A stretch of 64,000 nucleotides of DNA from Membranipora membranacea (taxonomy: Eukaryota > Bryozoa > Gymnolaemata > Cheilostomatida > Membraniporidae), in contig OU612068.1 in the NCBI GenBank assembly GCA_914767715.1, positions 30,320,001-30,384,000 on the forward strand, read 5' to 3'. The position numbers and the translations under genes were made by a program. Each line of letters opens with the position of its first letter. The stretch's first letter is position 1. The notes below the pieces were generated by a model, which was not told where the DNA came from, did no database searches, and was given only the letters and a program-made list of their open reading frames with translations. Below, piece by piece: positions 41,290 through 56,200 of this stretch.

Positions 41290-44200
41290 ATGTACAGACG
41301 CTGCAGTACCTTTATCTCTCCAGTGTATAAGAATGTCAGAGCGTCATATGGTCGTGTTCTCTGTGACTGTAGGGGTAAGTTAAACAAGTATTTTCTCAGC
41401 ATGTAAAGACGATGTTAAGTTCTGTGTGTACATTTTCATTCCACATGGCACCGATGTGAGACAGATCTGATGATGTAACTCTGCTTGTGTATTGTTACTT
41501 CATACCAGTGCTGTTTGTTATAGCTTACTCGAGTGTAACAGGCTCGGAGGTAAATGTTGAGCAGATAGAGACCCCCTTACCGTCTCATGCTAAGGTTGTG
41601 ATATGTGGTGGAGGAATCATCGGTAACTCTATAGCCTATCATCTCTCCCAGAAAGGTTTACATGATATCCTCCTACTCGATAAAGGGAGGTGTGTATGTC
41701 TGTGTATTTTTAATCCATAAATCATTGCAATAACGATAACATAGGCTTAGTAAATTGAAAAAAATGAGGAAGAATTATGAGTTGTTATGTCTAACACAGC
41801 CTTGGGTTGGTGAGCTAATACACATCTTTTCTCATGATGTGCAGTGCTCTAAGTTTACCATATATTAATATTGAATATTTAGTGTATTAGTATGTATAAT
41901 CAGTGTATGTATGGAGCGCCTTCAGATGTTTATAATAATGTTGCTATTATTACTAATGATTGTTATTATGCAGTTTTGTATTTGTATTTAGTCTGAACAG
42001 GGAGAATGGTCTGAAGCTGGTTTGTAAACTCAACTGTTCAGACAAGAGATTACTTAATCTCCTATTGTGTGTAATATCACTTACAACTGGAAGCATGGAG
42101 GGGGTTGAATACATGATCATTCTTAGACAAGTTGAGAGCCTCCAGACTTGGGATGGCTTTTATTGTTGTGCTTGAACTTGGCAGATTTGCTGCATTACAG
42201 CTACATCCTGAGATTCGCCGTAGATACAAGGATGCACTAGAATCGTTGTAAGCATTTGGATATATCGTCCCTTATATTGTACTTTGAAAGGATCGGAGAA
42301 GGTGCGACATGTTACTCAGCTGGGATAGTAGGTCAGCTTAAAGGAACATCATCAGAGACCCGAATGATACAATACTCTATAGAGCTGTACAAATCACTAA
42401 GTGAGCAGCATGGACTTGGTGAGTACACTACTGGGCCGTTATTCCAGTGTGATTGATTACTACATAGTTGTTTTATTTGAGTACTAAGGCTAGTCTGATT
42501 CTGAAATTTTCTACAAGAAGTTCAAAACAGAATGCAAATGGTTTTGAATAGATATATGATTATTTATGAACAACATTTTTTCACAAAATGTTATGATTTA
42601 TATATGCAGATTGGATCAAGTCTGGAGCATTGTTCTTGGCAAGAACAGCTGATAGACAACACAGATTTGAACGCTATCATGAAAATGCTCTGTGAGTCAC
42701 ATTTATGGATATTTAGCTACCGATGTCTCACTTATTCCTTTGTGGATATCCGTATGTGGCCAACAACGTTGTTCTTGAATTGGAGGTACTGTGCCTGTCT
42801 TGCATCAGTCTGTATTCAAAGATTAATAATTTTTTCTTCTGGTCATCTTATGAGGTCACAAATGTTACCCAGTTTCTTGGTAAGTCAGTTCGGTGCTCAC
42901 TTTGTTGGAACGATGAGGTAACATTGATCCCAAGTTTAATGTATACTGAACTTTGCTCACAGATGCAGTGGGACAAAAACAGAAATGCTGTCTGCTGAAG
43001 AGGTCAGTGCAAAGTATCCGTATATTAACAATGGAGATCTGCATGGAGGAATATTAATACCCGAAGACATCATTGTCAACACGAAAGAGATTACGCAACT
43101 GATGAGGAAGATATCTCAACAACATGGTAACAATTTATGTATATTTATATATATAAGGTATTCATAGCCGCAAAAATAATACCGTGAGCCGCGTATTATT
43201 ATGTCTTATGTCTGTGTGTCTGTTGTCATCACTTTGAAGAGGAGAGGACCCAGCAGCAGTCAACAATGTTTAGATGTCCTTCATACATGCTTGGTCGTTC
43301 CATATACAATCCATATTTTTCTGTAATAAATACGCATATGTCACAACATTGACCCGTGAGATTGGTTATTATCTAACAGGTGCTAGGTTTGTGGAGAACT
43401 GTGCTCTGAAGAAGGTGGAGACATGTAGAAAAAGAAACATGGTGACATCAGTTGTGACATCGCATGGTGAGGTCAAATGTGATTACTTCATCAACGCTGC
43501 CGGTCAGGTAAGGCTGTTACATTTAGACATAAAAATATAGTTTTGTTTTGCTAGAAATGTACTTTTGTAATACATAGCTAATGATTTACATGTGGGTAAG
43601 AATTGGCAATCAGGGAAGGTGTAAGGAAGCTACTGCTGCTTGAATTTAATTCTCTATTAGGGGTTGCAGTGTTGTTATTGTAACTCCCTGTAGAGTAATT
43701 AATTCAGCATACTAATTCAAGTTTTCCTCATAGTGCACTTCAATATACTGTGGCATGAACTCATCACATCATATTTTCAGTTCCTTGACATGAATATAAC
43801 GAATGCTTTGCTCATATTCTGAGCGCTTAGAACACCATACAAGTGCTTTACTCAATACTAATTGACCATCATTTATTATATTTTGATATTTTTAGTGGTC
43901 TCGTATGATCGGGAAACTGAGTAGACCTCGAGTACGAGTCCCCATACACTCTGTGGAGCATTATTATATGTTAGCTACACCCAAAAGTATTATTGATCCT
44001 GCCATGCCAGGTCTGTAGTATTTAATAGACTTGTCGTTTCTGATTTGTTGTTGAGTCCCACAAAATAGTTTGAGCAAGCTCCCATAACTTATAAACAACA
44101 ACTGGTTTTCTGGATTCCCTTTTTGCTAGCATTTATTTATTATGAACGTTATTAACCACCGATCACTGCATGAAGCAAATAAGACCATGTGAAAACAACA

Positions 44201-47200
44201 AAAAATAAAAGAAGCGATAAGAAGGCTTGCTTATTTTACAACAACAACACTTAAACTAGTTGCCTAATTCCCATGCATAGCGATCAGAAATTGTTTCTCA
44301 GCAGCATTCATTCACAAACTACTTTTACTAATGACCTTCCCTCATTGTAAGCTGATCTACCTCAATCGTTATGTCTAACAAGTGATATTTCATTACTCTG
44401 CAATATCACATAACCAGCAATAAAATAAAACAGCATCGCCTACTTATGTCTGATTAATTAATCATCTTACTTCTCGTTTGGTGGAAGGCACAATGCGGAT
44501 CCTCATGTGGGATTTCCAGGTGAACATCAAGTGGGAATCCCAGGTGGAAACCTCAGAGTGCCCATATTTAACAGCAGATTGAGTTATTATTAAAAGTTTG
44601 CCCATTGGTTGAACAGTTTTGTAACTAGGACATCGTTACATCCAAATTTTTTGTAGATATTGGGATAAAGTTGCTCTGTAGTTTTGGTGAGCTCTCTACC
44701 TTACCAGGTCATTGTACCAAATGGCTGCAACTATACATCCAAGTTACCATCATGTTATGTTCTAATATGTTTTCATTATGACTTTTACAGTAATAAGAGA
44801 TTATGATAATCACTGTTACTTTCGACCATGGGGTAACTCTGTAATGGCCGGAGCGTTTGAGCTGACAGCTAAGCCAATCTTCCATGATGGTGTTCCTGAC
44901 ACATTTAACTGTGCTAGAGACAGACTAACAGAAGACTGGGACCAGCTACGTGAGTTACTTATCGGTGCTAACTTACCATACTGTATGCGCCATATAGCTA
45001 AGGAAATGAATAGCTATAATAACTAGATTTTCCCTAGATCTTCCATTTGAAGTGCATGGCTTATGAAACAGCCCAAAAAATTTACCGACTAATATGAGCA
45101 GTTCTTTATTTTCTTTGTGTGATCGATAAACAATGTGTGTGTATGATAGCCAAGTTCTCATTTCTTTTTCAGAGTTCACCTTGGATAAGGTGATGGATGC
45201 CATTCCTGAATTAAAGACAGCCACAATAGAAGATGTGGTAACAGGAACAGAGGCCTTTACTCCTGATAGACACTGGATTATAGGCCAATCACCTGAGGTA
45301 TGAGTTACTGTGCCTCACTCATCAACCATGGGTATGTGGGCCCCCTTCCCTACCACATAGTGCTCTATAGAGTCGAGTTCCAAACAAAAATATATATGGA
45401 TATATGGGTAGTGGGTATGGGTGTTGTGTCAGCCTGACTACTGGATGTGTTTGATAATTCTGGGTCTATAGAGTAGTTTGTGCACTTAGGAATTGTTGGG
45501 ACTTCAAAAAAAGGATTATTATATCAGCCCCCCCCCCCCCCTGGAGATACCATATGATTATATAAAAATCATCAGGGAAATATTTGGGTTTTATTGCTTA
45601 GTGTTTTGGCGAAAATAGACAAGGTACTATCAGTAAATACATTTATACACGTGCAGTCCAAAGATTATCACCATTATACAATTTAATACTTTGTAACATT
45701 ACATAGCTATGCAGACTCAGGTCTGAGAGTTTATTTACACTGCTGCTGCCTCTTGTACTTGGTCGTTATCCTCAGATCTACAAACGGCAGCATCAGACGC
45801 GCTGACCTTGAGTTTACTATCACTCACACTCTGCCTCGGCGGTGTGGACTTGAGTATTGTCTCCACCTGCTTCAGATCCTGGCTCCTCAGATTGACGCTC
45901 AGTGATGCCGGCGTTTTCTTTAGCGGAATGGTTTTGCGAGATTTCACAACTCGAGGAACTCTAGCCTTAGTTGGCCTGCCTCTACTTCTACCCTTGGCGG
46001 CTTGTTTTGACACTTTGGTTGTGCGTTTAACCCTCACCCTCTTTTGTTCTGGTTTTTCTATTGCTGCCACCGCTGCAATGTTCTTCCTGGCGGGCATTGG
46101 AGTGGTGTTTGTGGTTTTGGTAGCAGTCTCCATGACTGAGCTCTTCTTACCAGCACGTTTAGTGGCCCTCCTCACCTTTCTCTTGCTCTCTACAGGCTTC
46201 CTCTGAGTTTTGCTCTTAGTAGTTTTGGTTGCTGTTAAGAGATACAGTAGGTCAATGAATGTCCAAAAATATCTCTTCTGTACTGAAACTCAGTAAACTG
46301 TGTAGTAATTCTTCTTCCGAACTCAGAGCAGGGTCAGATCAGGAGACTCAAAGATATGCGTTTCGAATCAAGAGTTACAATCCCTTGCCGAGTTTGAAAC
46401 ATGTAACCCATGATGTAGAGAGTCAGTTAAAAAAAAAATTCAGTTTGCTGCCAACTGAAGACTTGGTTAAACAGCGGTTCTTTATCACAAAGACATCAAG
46501 AAGCTTGAAAGATTCACTGACCTGGCCGGGGTTTTCTAGCCTTTGAGGTGGAGGGTAGAAGTATATCAATCTGTGTGGCCTCTGTGAGGTCATCATCATA
46601 ACTAGAGGCTATACTGGAGCAGCTGGTAGCATCACTACGATCACAGTCATCATCATAGTATGTACTGGCTGTGTCTGTGTAGGAGGAGTTATCAGAACAT
46701 GAGCTATCATCATCACCTGTATTAGATTAAAAGGAAAGGGTTATTATATGAGTTGTGATGCTTGGCCTCATTCAGAGAAACGCCCAATGCAATAATAATA
46801 TGATGAATTTAATGATTATATAATGTGCCTTTCAAGATTGTTATAATGACCTATTGTTAAGAACACCGGAAAGCCAAGACCCAGGAGCGGGATCTATCAT
46901 AAAGGCATGTTTGTAGGCTTGTTATATATAATGGTAATGATTATGCATACCCAGATATTCTGTTCTTGCTGAGGAGGCACTCCATGATCGTTCTCTACGA
47001 CTGTCTCTTCTCGATCTAATGGGAGATCTGCTCCTGCGAGTCACGCTCTTCTTACTGGAGCAGGCGTGGGAGGATGACATAACTCTACCTCGATGCTTAC
47101 TAGATGAGCAGTGACTACCTACCCCGCTGCAGTGATCTTCATGTCGGGACACGTGTACTGACTTCTTAGAGCCTCGCTTCAGTCTCTTCTCGGCCTCATC

Positions 47201-50200
47201 CTTATACCTACAGAATATAGACACATATTCATGATATACCTACCTCTATATCTATCAGTACAAGGAATCAACATTGTTATCCACAATCCTGATCATAAAC
47301 ATGGCCATTTGATTGGAAGTGACCTGACCTTTTTATTCAGCATATCACATATTATTTATTCTATGTGAAACAGCAAAGTCTTGTCTAGAACATGGCTTAG
47401 AATCATAAAACCTCATGTGAGTATTGGAAGTATTGTGAGTAAAGAAATTATGACCCACGGGCCACTATAATAATATCTACTTACATTCTTCTCTTTTCGG
47501 TGTTGAGAGCTTTCCAGTGAGCGTTAGTTCTGGCTATGAGTTCCTTTTTGCCCAGTTCTGGTCGACGGTCTTTAGTTCTTCGTTTCTTATACAGATAAGC
47601 GAAAAGATTGTATCCAGGATCCTCGTTAGATGATTCCATTAGTTTTCCTCCCTTTAATTTCACTTTCAGCATATCAAGCAATCCTCACTGATAATCAATG
47701 CCTGTACTGTAGTACTATTAACAATTGAACGACTATTTTACAAACAATCAAAATTTTGCGCAACTGCTTGGTGACAAAGATACCACAAATACTACCGGCC
47801 TCATTGTATTGTTACAGTGTCAATTTAGTGGAGTTGTCTGTTCGTTTCCCGTCCGGAACAGCGATTTTGATTGCACCAAGTGCTACCTGATTTAATCTAG
47901 TGTTGTTAAAAAAAATTTTTCGCATCATCGTTTCGCAAAATTTAAAATACAAAGGAAAATTAATTAAACTGACCAAATGTGATGTAAAAGAATTTGATTT
48001 AAAAGAATTAGTGGCCTGAATATCGGCAATGCATTAGAATATTGAGGAGTTGAATATCATAGCAATGGTTGAATTTGATGATTCAGTAGGGTTTTATAAA
48101 ACATGTTAGTTTATATTTGTTTCGGTATTAACTAATGGCATTATCTTTCAATACAAAGCAATAGGCTGAGTATTTTTTTTAAACTTTAGTTCATCACAAA
48201 CATATTTTAGGATGTCCATGTGGGGAGTGAAAAAAGGATTTGTTTTCGAAAGAAGCGTCATTTTCTCATTTTTATTATAAACATTTGTAATCCTATTTAT
48301 ACCTCAGCTGAAGAACTATTATCTGGCTGCCGGTTTCTGTGGAGCTGGTACTGCAGCTGCCGGTGGTATCGGGCAGCGCCTCGCTCGTGTCATTATCGAT
48401 AAGGAGCCAATAGGATGGCATGATGCGGTCGATGTGAAGAGATTTGTGGATCTACATAACAACATTAAATATCTACGAGCAAGGGTTAAAGAGTCAGTCG
48501 GTGAGTGCAGCCTTATTGATAATGCCAATTTTGTGTGTAGCTGGACACATTATTCGGTAAATAAAGCATTATAAGAGGAGGCAGTCGAATAAAGAGTTGT
48601 TTACTCCTGTCAAACTAGTTCTGTAGGAGGCAACAACTTACTGCTATCATTTTTCTCTGGATGTATTTCGCGCTTGTTTTCACATCATATTTTCCCCTGA
48701 ATGATTAGGTATAGCCATCATATTATAGCAAGTGATCTAATATGGTTTTATGTATCGATAGCTTGAGCAACCTTTCTATTGCTTGTAGGGTTTGAATATG
48801 GTAAACAGAGCGCAATCCCTGACAAAGAGTTCTTTACTGCAAGAGCACTGCGGGTCTCACCACTGTACACCCGATCATTCAAGGCTCAAGGAAGGTTCAG
48901 CGAGAACTTGGGCTATGAGAGAGTGAAATACTTCAAGTCTAATGCTCCTGAAGGTGAAACTGATGCTTATCATTTCCAATCCTCCATCTTTGAGGCATTG
49001 TTAGGCTCAACTAAATATACATATCCCCTCACGGTAAAATATTGTTAGGCTGTTTCCTTCTAATGCAACCCCCCCTTTTTAAAAAAAGTTATTGTGGTCA
49101 ACTTAATGTAAAATCATAACTTAAAGCGGTCATGATTCATAGTAAAATGACATGTCTCTGATAATATGACGGTATCCCAGCACGGGCAGGCTCATGGTAT
49201 CCCCAGTACTATATGCACACATGCGTGGGAGCTGGAAAATCCTTGTTCTATAACCATCTGGCATGATGATTTCGCTGTCGGACTTTGGACTTTCTTCCTT
49301 ATTCAAAGTTGTGGAAATTCACTGAGTTGACAAGCTGCCAGACTGCAGTAAGGAATTACTCGAAGTTTAAAATTAAAGTGCTATAATTTTATATTGGTCA
49401 TTTTCCGTCCCTTGGTCCCAAAGTCAGTCATAAGATAATCTGTAATTTTTGTATGACATTTCAGAAGAGAGCCTGAACCAGAGAGTCACTCGTTATGGAA
49501 AGCCGAAGTGGTTTGACATTGTCAAGACAGAATACTGGGCTTGTCGAGAGACAGTCTGTTTGGTGGACATGTCTTCATTCGCCAAGCTGGAGATAAGAGT
49601 AAGATAAGATTATCTGTGTACCTGCCTGATTGTGGGATAAGTCATATATGTACATTTGAGGGGGGACCAAGAAATTTCACACAGGATGCCATACATGTTT
49701 ATATTATCAATGCTGGTAGCCTTCATTTCATCCTAACTGACCTGGAGATGCCCCTCTTTTGTTGATTGTTGTGATCGATTGAGGACAGCATTATTCGGAA
49801 ATGAGTAATGCTGTTAAAGACAAGTCTTTGTTTATGCAAATCAGCATAGCAAGGGGAATGAAAATAAAAAGACAATTCTTTATGTGATGATGTGACTGTT
49901 ATGTTATCTGTTGACAGTCTGACTCGAGTGACGAGCTTGTCGACTATCTACAGTACGTGTGCGCTAACGATGTTAACAGACCTGTAGGCACAGTCATACA
50001 CTCTGGTATGCTCAATAATAGAGGAGGGTATGAGAACGACTGTAGTCTGTTCAGGATCGATGAGAATCGGTATGTGCTGACCACTAACGCTTAGTGACTT
50101 CATTGGGCAAGAGAGAGGGAAAGTTTTTTGTAATTTTCTGCTGTCGGCAAAGATATAGAAGATATCACAATATGTTGCATTAATTTACTAGTAATTTCTT

Positions 50201-53200
50201 ATCTGAACTGGAAATCTTTTGATGAAAAGCTCTTCTCAATTATTCTGATTGCTCCACATTATCTTCGGGTATCGTTATTGGTCATAATTTTTCCTTGAAA
50301 TTTCATCAGATACTCTATTGTGAGATGCTATTCAAAATCACAGTCATGCTCTGAAAAACCAAGTGGAGTCACTTTTTTATGCCACAGTATCTGTCTTTCA
50401 AGGGTATTGACAAAGGCATTATGCCATGCGCCCTGTAAACATTTTGATTCTGGGAGATATTTCAAAACTGCATTATGAATATGTACAGCACACAGATTGT
50501 TGTTATCATTATATTACATAACCTCCTGCGCGATAAGCCTGCCAAATTATGTGGCTAGTGTTTACTTAGTCTCCACAGAACAAGCCCTGTCTGGTTACAT
50601 GCCCTCAACAAGTTGATATTTCGCACACAAGCCTGATTTGGTTGCGGTGAACAATTGGTCTCCTCTATTTGCAAATCAGATTATGATAAACCAAGATACC
50701 AGGCAGGCAGTGAACACCCACCAGAAAACAATGAGCATTGTTAATCTATCGGTTATCATTATCTAAAAATGAAAAAGACTTCGCTAAAGATGGAAAGAAG
50801 GATTATTTATCGGAGTTTTCTTCTCTCTTTCTCGTTTAGTCCATTATGCTTGCATTTTCATGATTTGTTTATAGTTGTGCAAATTAATTAAACATGTATT
50901 CTGATACTTTCATCATAATGTGTTCCACTGACCCTCTGTTTGGTTTTGGTCAAATCGATTGCAGCCTGACTGCGGTTACATGAAAGTCATTGACTAGAAA
51001 TGAATGCGTCCAGATTTTATGGCAGTATAATAATACGATATTATGTATCTGAATCTGTGGGTCAACACATCACTCAGGTCTGACAGTTAGTTAAGGACCT
51101 CTGGCTCTCTGCCAACAACTGATATATCTACTAACATTGCCTTTACATATGCATATATTTCAGATACATGGCTATATCTCCTGCCTCCCAGCAGACACGT
51201 AACCTGTGGTGGTTAACTGAGCATCTTCCCCCTAATTCTAATATACAGATTAGTGATATAACCTCAATGTATACTGTACTCAATGTGATAGGACCCAAGG
51301 CTAGAGAGATGCTGGCTGAACTCACTGATGTTTCTCTCAAAGTGGCAGACTTTCCCCATATGACTGGAAAGGTATTTTATATATCAGATAATGTATCTCT
51401 AATTAAGCTCATGCTTTATATTATTACTGCTGCTGGGGCACTTTTCTGGGGCCGTAAAGTGAGTTAATAATATAGCGTGATATGCTGTGAGAAGACGCCG
51501 ATGAGTCTGAGGCATTTCTCTGTTGGTTTGGTGTATATTATACATACCAACAGAGAACTCTTCTACAGTTAAATTTCTTCCACAGATAAAGTTGTAAAAT
51601 TATGCTTACTGATTACCTCTTCATTGATGTATTTTTTATTTCATGGGTATTTTAGCTTACAAAACAGTTAAACGTTTCCACATATGACAAAATATTAGCT
51701 GGTATTACATTTCAAATATCCTTGTCTGTGGCAGGTTAATTCTCTGTCCAGGGCTCTGAATAGCCAGAAGCAGAGATTTACCAACATGTCACTTCTATTT
51801 TAGCCCAGTGAGCAGATAGTATATTCTGATGATGTTATTAAAATCAGCTGTTTAAATCGCTCTTTGCACCTGCCGAACAAATTAAAGGCTGATATACTGG
51901 CACATGCTGTAAACTCTAAAGCAATCATTCATTGAATGACCTGGTCAAAAAGTGACTTGGGCTAAGACTAGATAAAGGATGATTTCTGCTCTGTTTTAGT
52001 GAATGTTTTGAGGAATGTCTTATATTAAACACGGTCTGTGTATAAAAGATAAGAATTCATTATTAAACGTTTGTGCTCTGGGTTTATCTATCCTATACCA
52101 CGCTGAGATAACCCAAGATACACTCTGTAAACATGCTCATCTATCTAATATTTGGCATTGAAATTTGCTTTTGTGTCAAACAACGTGAGAAATCTGGAAC
52201 AAATTGCCAAGAATTAGTCAAATTTGATCCAGGAATAAAGACATTTCAATTGTTGACTGGATCGTTTGCATGGAAATCTCTTATTTTTGGTCATCATCCT
52301 CTCATTATGCAAAGAACTGCTGAAAAGTTACTGCGGCACTTTATTTTGAGGAGAGCCCACAGACTCACTTACAGATCAGACCACCATGTAACGCTGTGCA
52401 TTAATAAAGTTAGATAACTTTAGGGGCGTTGTTTAGAGGCTTGGCTGTATTTACACAAATTATTTCATAATACTAGGAAGCACTAAGCTGCAGTGATTCC
52501 TTCGCTCTGCCTAACCTTGTGGTTTGGCCGATGATACAGTTGTCTGCGAAAGTGATTTCATGATATCAGTCTCGTGAGAAGCAAAGTGGTGACTTATATG
52601 TAGATGTAAATATAGGGCTAGACCCATGACTCACACATGACTTGGAGACAATGATCCAAATGAAACTGTTTTTGTATAAACCATTATGATTAAGTTTTAC
52701 CACATTGGTGTAATTACTTTCCAGTAAGAGCAAGAAAAAAAATGAAGAAGCTGTCATCAGGGTCTTTTTCTAGCAGCATCTCATTTATCATCAATTAGGC
52801 CTACAATGTATCACTTCAATAATTATCCTCCTACTGCTCAAGTTAAATAAACAACTATTGTTTTTTCCAGTGTTCCCTGAGATTTCAAATTTTCCTCAAC
52901 CATCCACATCTTTCTATAAAAACTAGATTTGTTGGGAGGTTTGTTATAGGACTACTCCCAGTACCAACCATTCATACCATGGCTGCTAGAAAAAAGCTTA
53001 TTCAAATATAAATCTGTTACCCAAAAGGAACTTCTGACATAACAAAAAATGAGGAAAAAATGACAATATGTGTATCATCTGTATATTATGTGGGGAATCT
53101 ATCTTACAGTGTATTATTTGTTGATTGTTTTACAGCCGCTATACGTGGCCAATGCTGGTGGTGTTATAGCTATGAGACTTACACATGCTGGAGAAGATGG

Positions 53201-56200
53201 CTTTATGCTCTACATTCCCTCCGAGGTACGATGACTGTCTCTGCCGAAACCAGAGTAGTTTTCTTTGCTAGAAAAATATTTAAGTGATAAGAATTGGGAC
53301 TCAATGAGTATCCTACAATGCAGTTTTCCCAGGTTCAAATTGCATTGTGGGAATGTTGTTTACTCTCCCATTCACATATGACCTGAAATCTTCCCTTCCT
53401 ATGCTGTCCATGATAGATCTTATTGCTTCATCTTTGTGCAAGTTTGAGAAAACAACTTATGAAATAGTTGGATAGTTTGACTCAAATTGGCATCCATACT
53501 AAAAATGGCGGGCATTCATAAGGAAAATTTATCTCAGAAGGAAACATTTTCGAGTGTTGAAATGTTCAGTGTTCGAGTTAGCTACATTCAACAGCTGGAT
53601 GATCTCAACACAACACATAACATCGTGATCGTAACATACTAATCTCTCAACAGTGGCGTGGTCAAGCATGCTCTCACATTTATCTGTGCACTTTTAGTGG
53701 CCTCCATGTTTATCATCTATAAGCAAGTTGTTGAGTGATAAGGAATCTCTGCTGGTTCCTGGGAGACCAGTTAAAAATACGCCAATCATCAGCTGTAAAT
53801 ATTTGTGATGTTGGCAAAATTTTGATAGTTGGTAATGCAATTAGATTTATTTTCGGTCCTATCTAAATGATATTTTTTTCCACTTTAGTGTGATAGTAAC
53901 AAAACGTGTTTGGCAGCGGAAATAGAGATTTTCCTATGATAGCTGGTCCTATACCATCTTAATGCCACAGCAGCGTGTTGTGTTGAGCACAGTTTCTGAC
54001 ATGAATTTGACACAATGACTAATTGATATATCAGTGATATCTGGTTGTCAGATATACAGGATTTATATCATGAGTCACATTGGCTACTTCCTAGTTGGAT
54101 AAGTAATCTTCAATGAACACTTGTGACTGGTGAATAGTGTTATGAGTCAGTTCTGAGTCATAAGATCGATTCTAGGTGTTTTTCTTGCCATTGTTCTTTT
54201 TCAAAAGCTTTTATGTTAGAAAAGTCTTAAACTGATATTTGAATGGGCCATCCAAGGCCATACATGGAACTAACCAGTCATTGATCAGATTTCTAAGAAA
54301 AATGCATGTCTTTATACCAGGATTTTCCAGAATAAATTCTCCCCCCTCTTGTGGCAATTCTGAATAAAAATTTACTGAACTGATAACGTTGTGCCCTCAT
54401 ACATTAGTAACTTGACCTTGCACATGCCGAAACTCCCAAAATGACCCTTATTCCTGTAGCCAATATCACCAAACATAGAACATCAAAACACAGCCACGAA
54501 GCAAAACTATCTGTTCCTTGATATGTTGTCTAATTGATTTTCAGATGTATATGTATTTGCTTTGCTGTCTCCTAGTTAAATTATCACTAACACATAGTTT
54601 TGTATATTTTATTTAGTACGCTCTACACGTGTATGACACTCTGATGAATGTTGGTAAGGATTACGGCATCAGGAATGCCGGATATTTCGCTCTTAGATCT
54701 CTGAGGACAGAAAAGTTTTTTGCTTACTGGGGGACAGACCTGGGTGCCTCTATTACACCGCTGGAGTGCTCCCGAGACCACAGGGTCAAACTATCTGTAA
54801 GTGTCATCAGATACGCCAAATAATATATGAGCGCTCTTACACAACAGAGTAAGCAAAATTAGGCAATGCCTGAAAGAAGGGTGTCTGATAGTGCTGTTAA
54901 TTTGGCTAGTTGTGGTTGGTCTGGCAGGATGAGATCAAAATCTTTTTCTCCTGCGATCATATTCTGCATAGGACTGAGAAATATCAATTTATGATCGATC
55001 AACATTTAACTGTATTGTTATGTTATTTATTATGTTTATGCTGATGACTGGGCTAGTAAGTAGGCCTGCCAGAGAAATCGGAATTGGGGGATGACATTCA
55101 CTTATTGAGCTTCGATTTCAAAATATAATGATTTAATAATATTAACATCCACAATTTTGGTATTTTGGTATAATTGTCCAACCCTATAGTGGTCTCTATT
55201 GCTTAAACAGGATCGATTGTTAGATGCCACGTTTTTTATTGACCTCAAATTGCGGCATTCATCTGAAAATCCTGTTTCCCTTCTTGCAAAGTTTATCTAG
55301 CCGCACACAAGATTAGAAAATAATGCGCAATGTTACCAAAATTTTGAGCGGTTTTGGAAAAGTCCGATTCCAAGAACAACATTGCATAACAGATGTTTAC
55401 TAGAATTTGTATCGAATCATATCAAAATGCTGTATATAACCTAATGGATGGCAGCTTGACTTCGGTTAGATTTTGGCAGCATGATTGCTGAATGATGGTG
55501 TTGACGTTTTATATTTTGCCCATCATAAATGCTGCAGTAATGGATTGTTGCATTTTTCTGGGACCCTGGGAGATTAGAAACATGCATACCAAATTTGGAA
55601 GTAATTGTGATAACAGAAAGATTTGAAATGACCTATATCACTAAAGTTACGGACATCTATGCAACCCCCTTCTACGGTCGCATTTCTTGAACAGTAACGG
55701 GGAGGATTTTAGGTTAAAGAAACTGGTTTATACATGAAAATGTAGTGGGATAATGTTGTTTAGCAATTTTCCGACAAGATATTAACTATTGTTTACAAAG
55801 ATCAGCTGATTGAGATCAAACAAACTGTTAAAAAAATCAGCCTACTTCACTGGGATTGTAATGTGTGCCTCAGCCCAAACCAAAACCGCCATTATTGGTG
55901 GTGAGATAAACTATCAGTCATGTTCAGACCAGCTATGGATATGATTATTAGATGGGTGGCCGCTCTTACTTACCGTTCTTACTTACCGCTCTTACTTACC
56001 GCTCTTACTTACCGTAAGGCCCGCACTTACTTACCGCTCTTACTTACCGTAAGGCCCGCTCCGAGTAAATTCATCAATCTAAGGGTCAAGTGAACAAAAG
56101 AAGGGACGTTAGAATTTTTTCGATGAATTTATGTAAAAGTATCTGTTATATTTCTCACATTTTCTCTCCGCAAGTACTTTTTCAAGAGCCATGCATTTTG

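Noticed and set aside
42532-42998. Plus-strand ORFs of 129 and 91 codons
   Set aside because: They cover PDPR intron plus pieces of exons 4 and 5 in the wrong frames; the spliced model explains the locus.
45808-46206. 132-codon plus-strand hydrophobic ORF
   Set aside because: It is antisense to the basic Lys/Arg/Ala-rich exon 4 of the nested gene; the complement of such codons naturally reads as Leu-rich.
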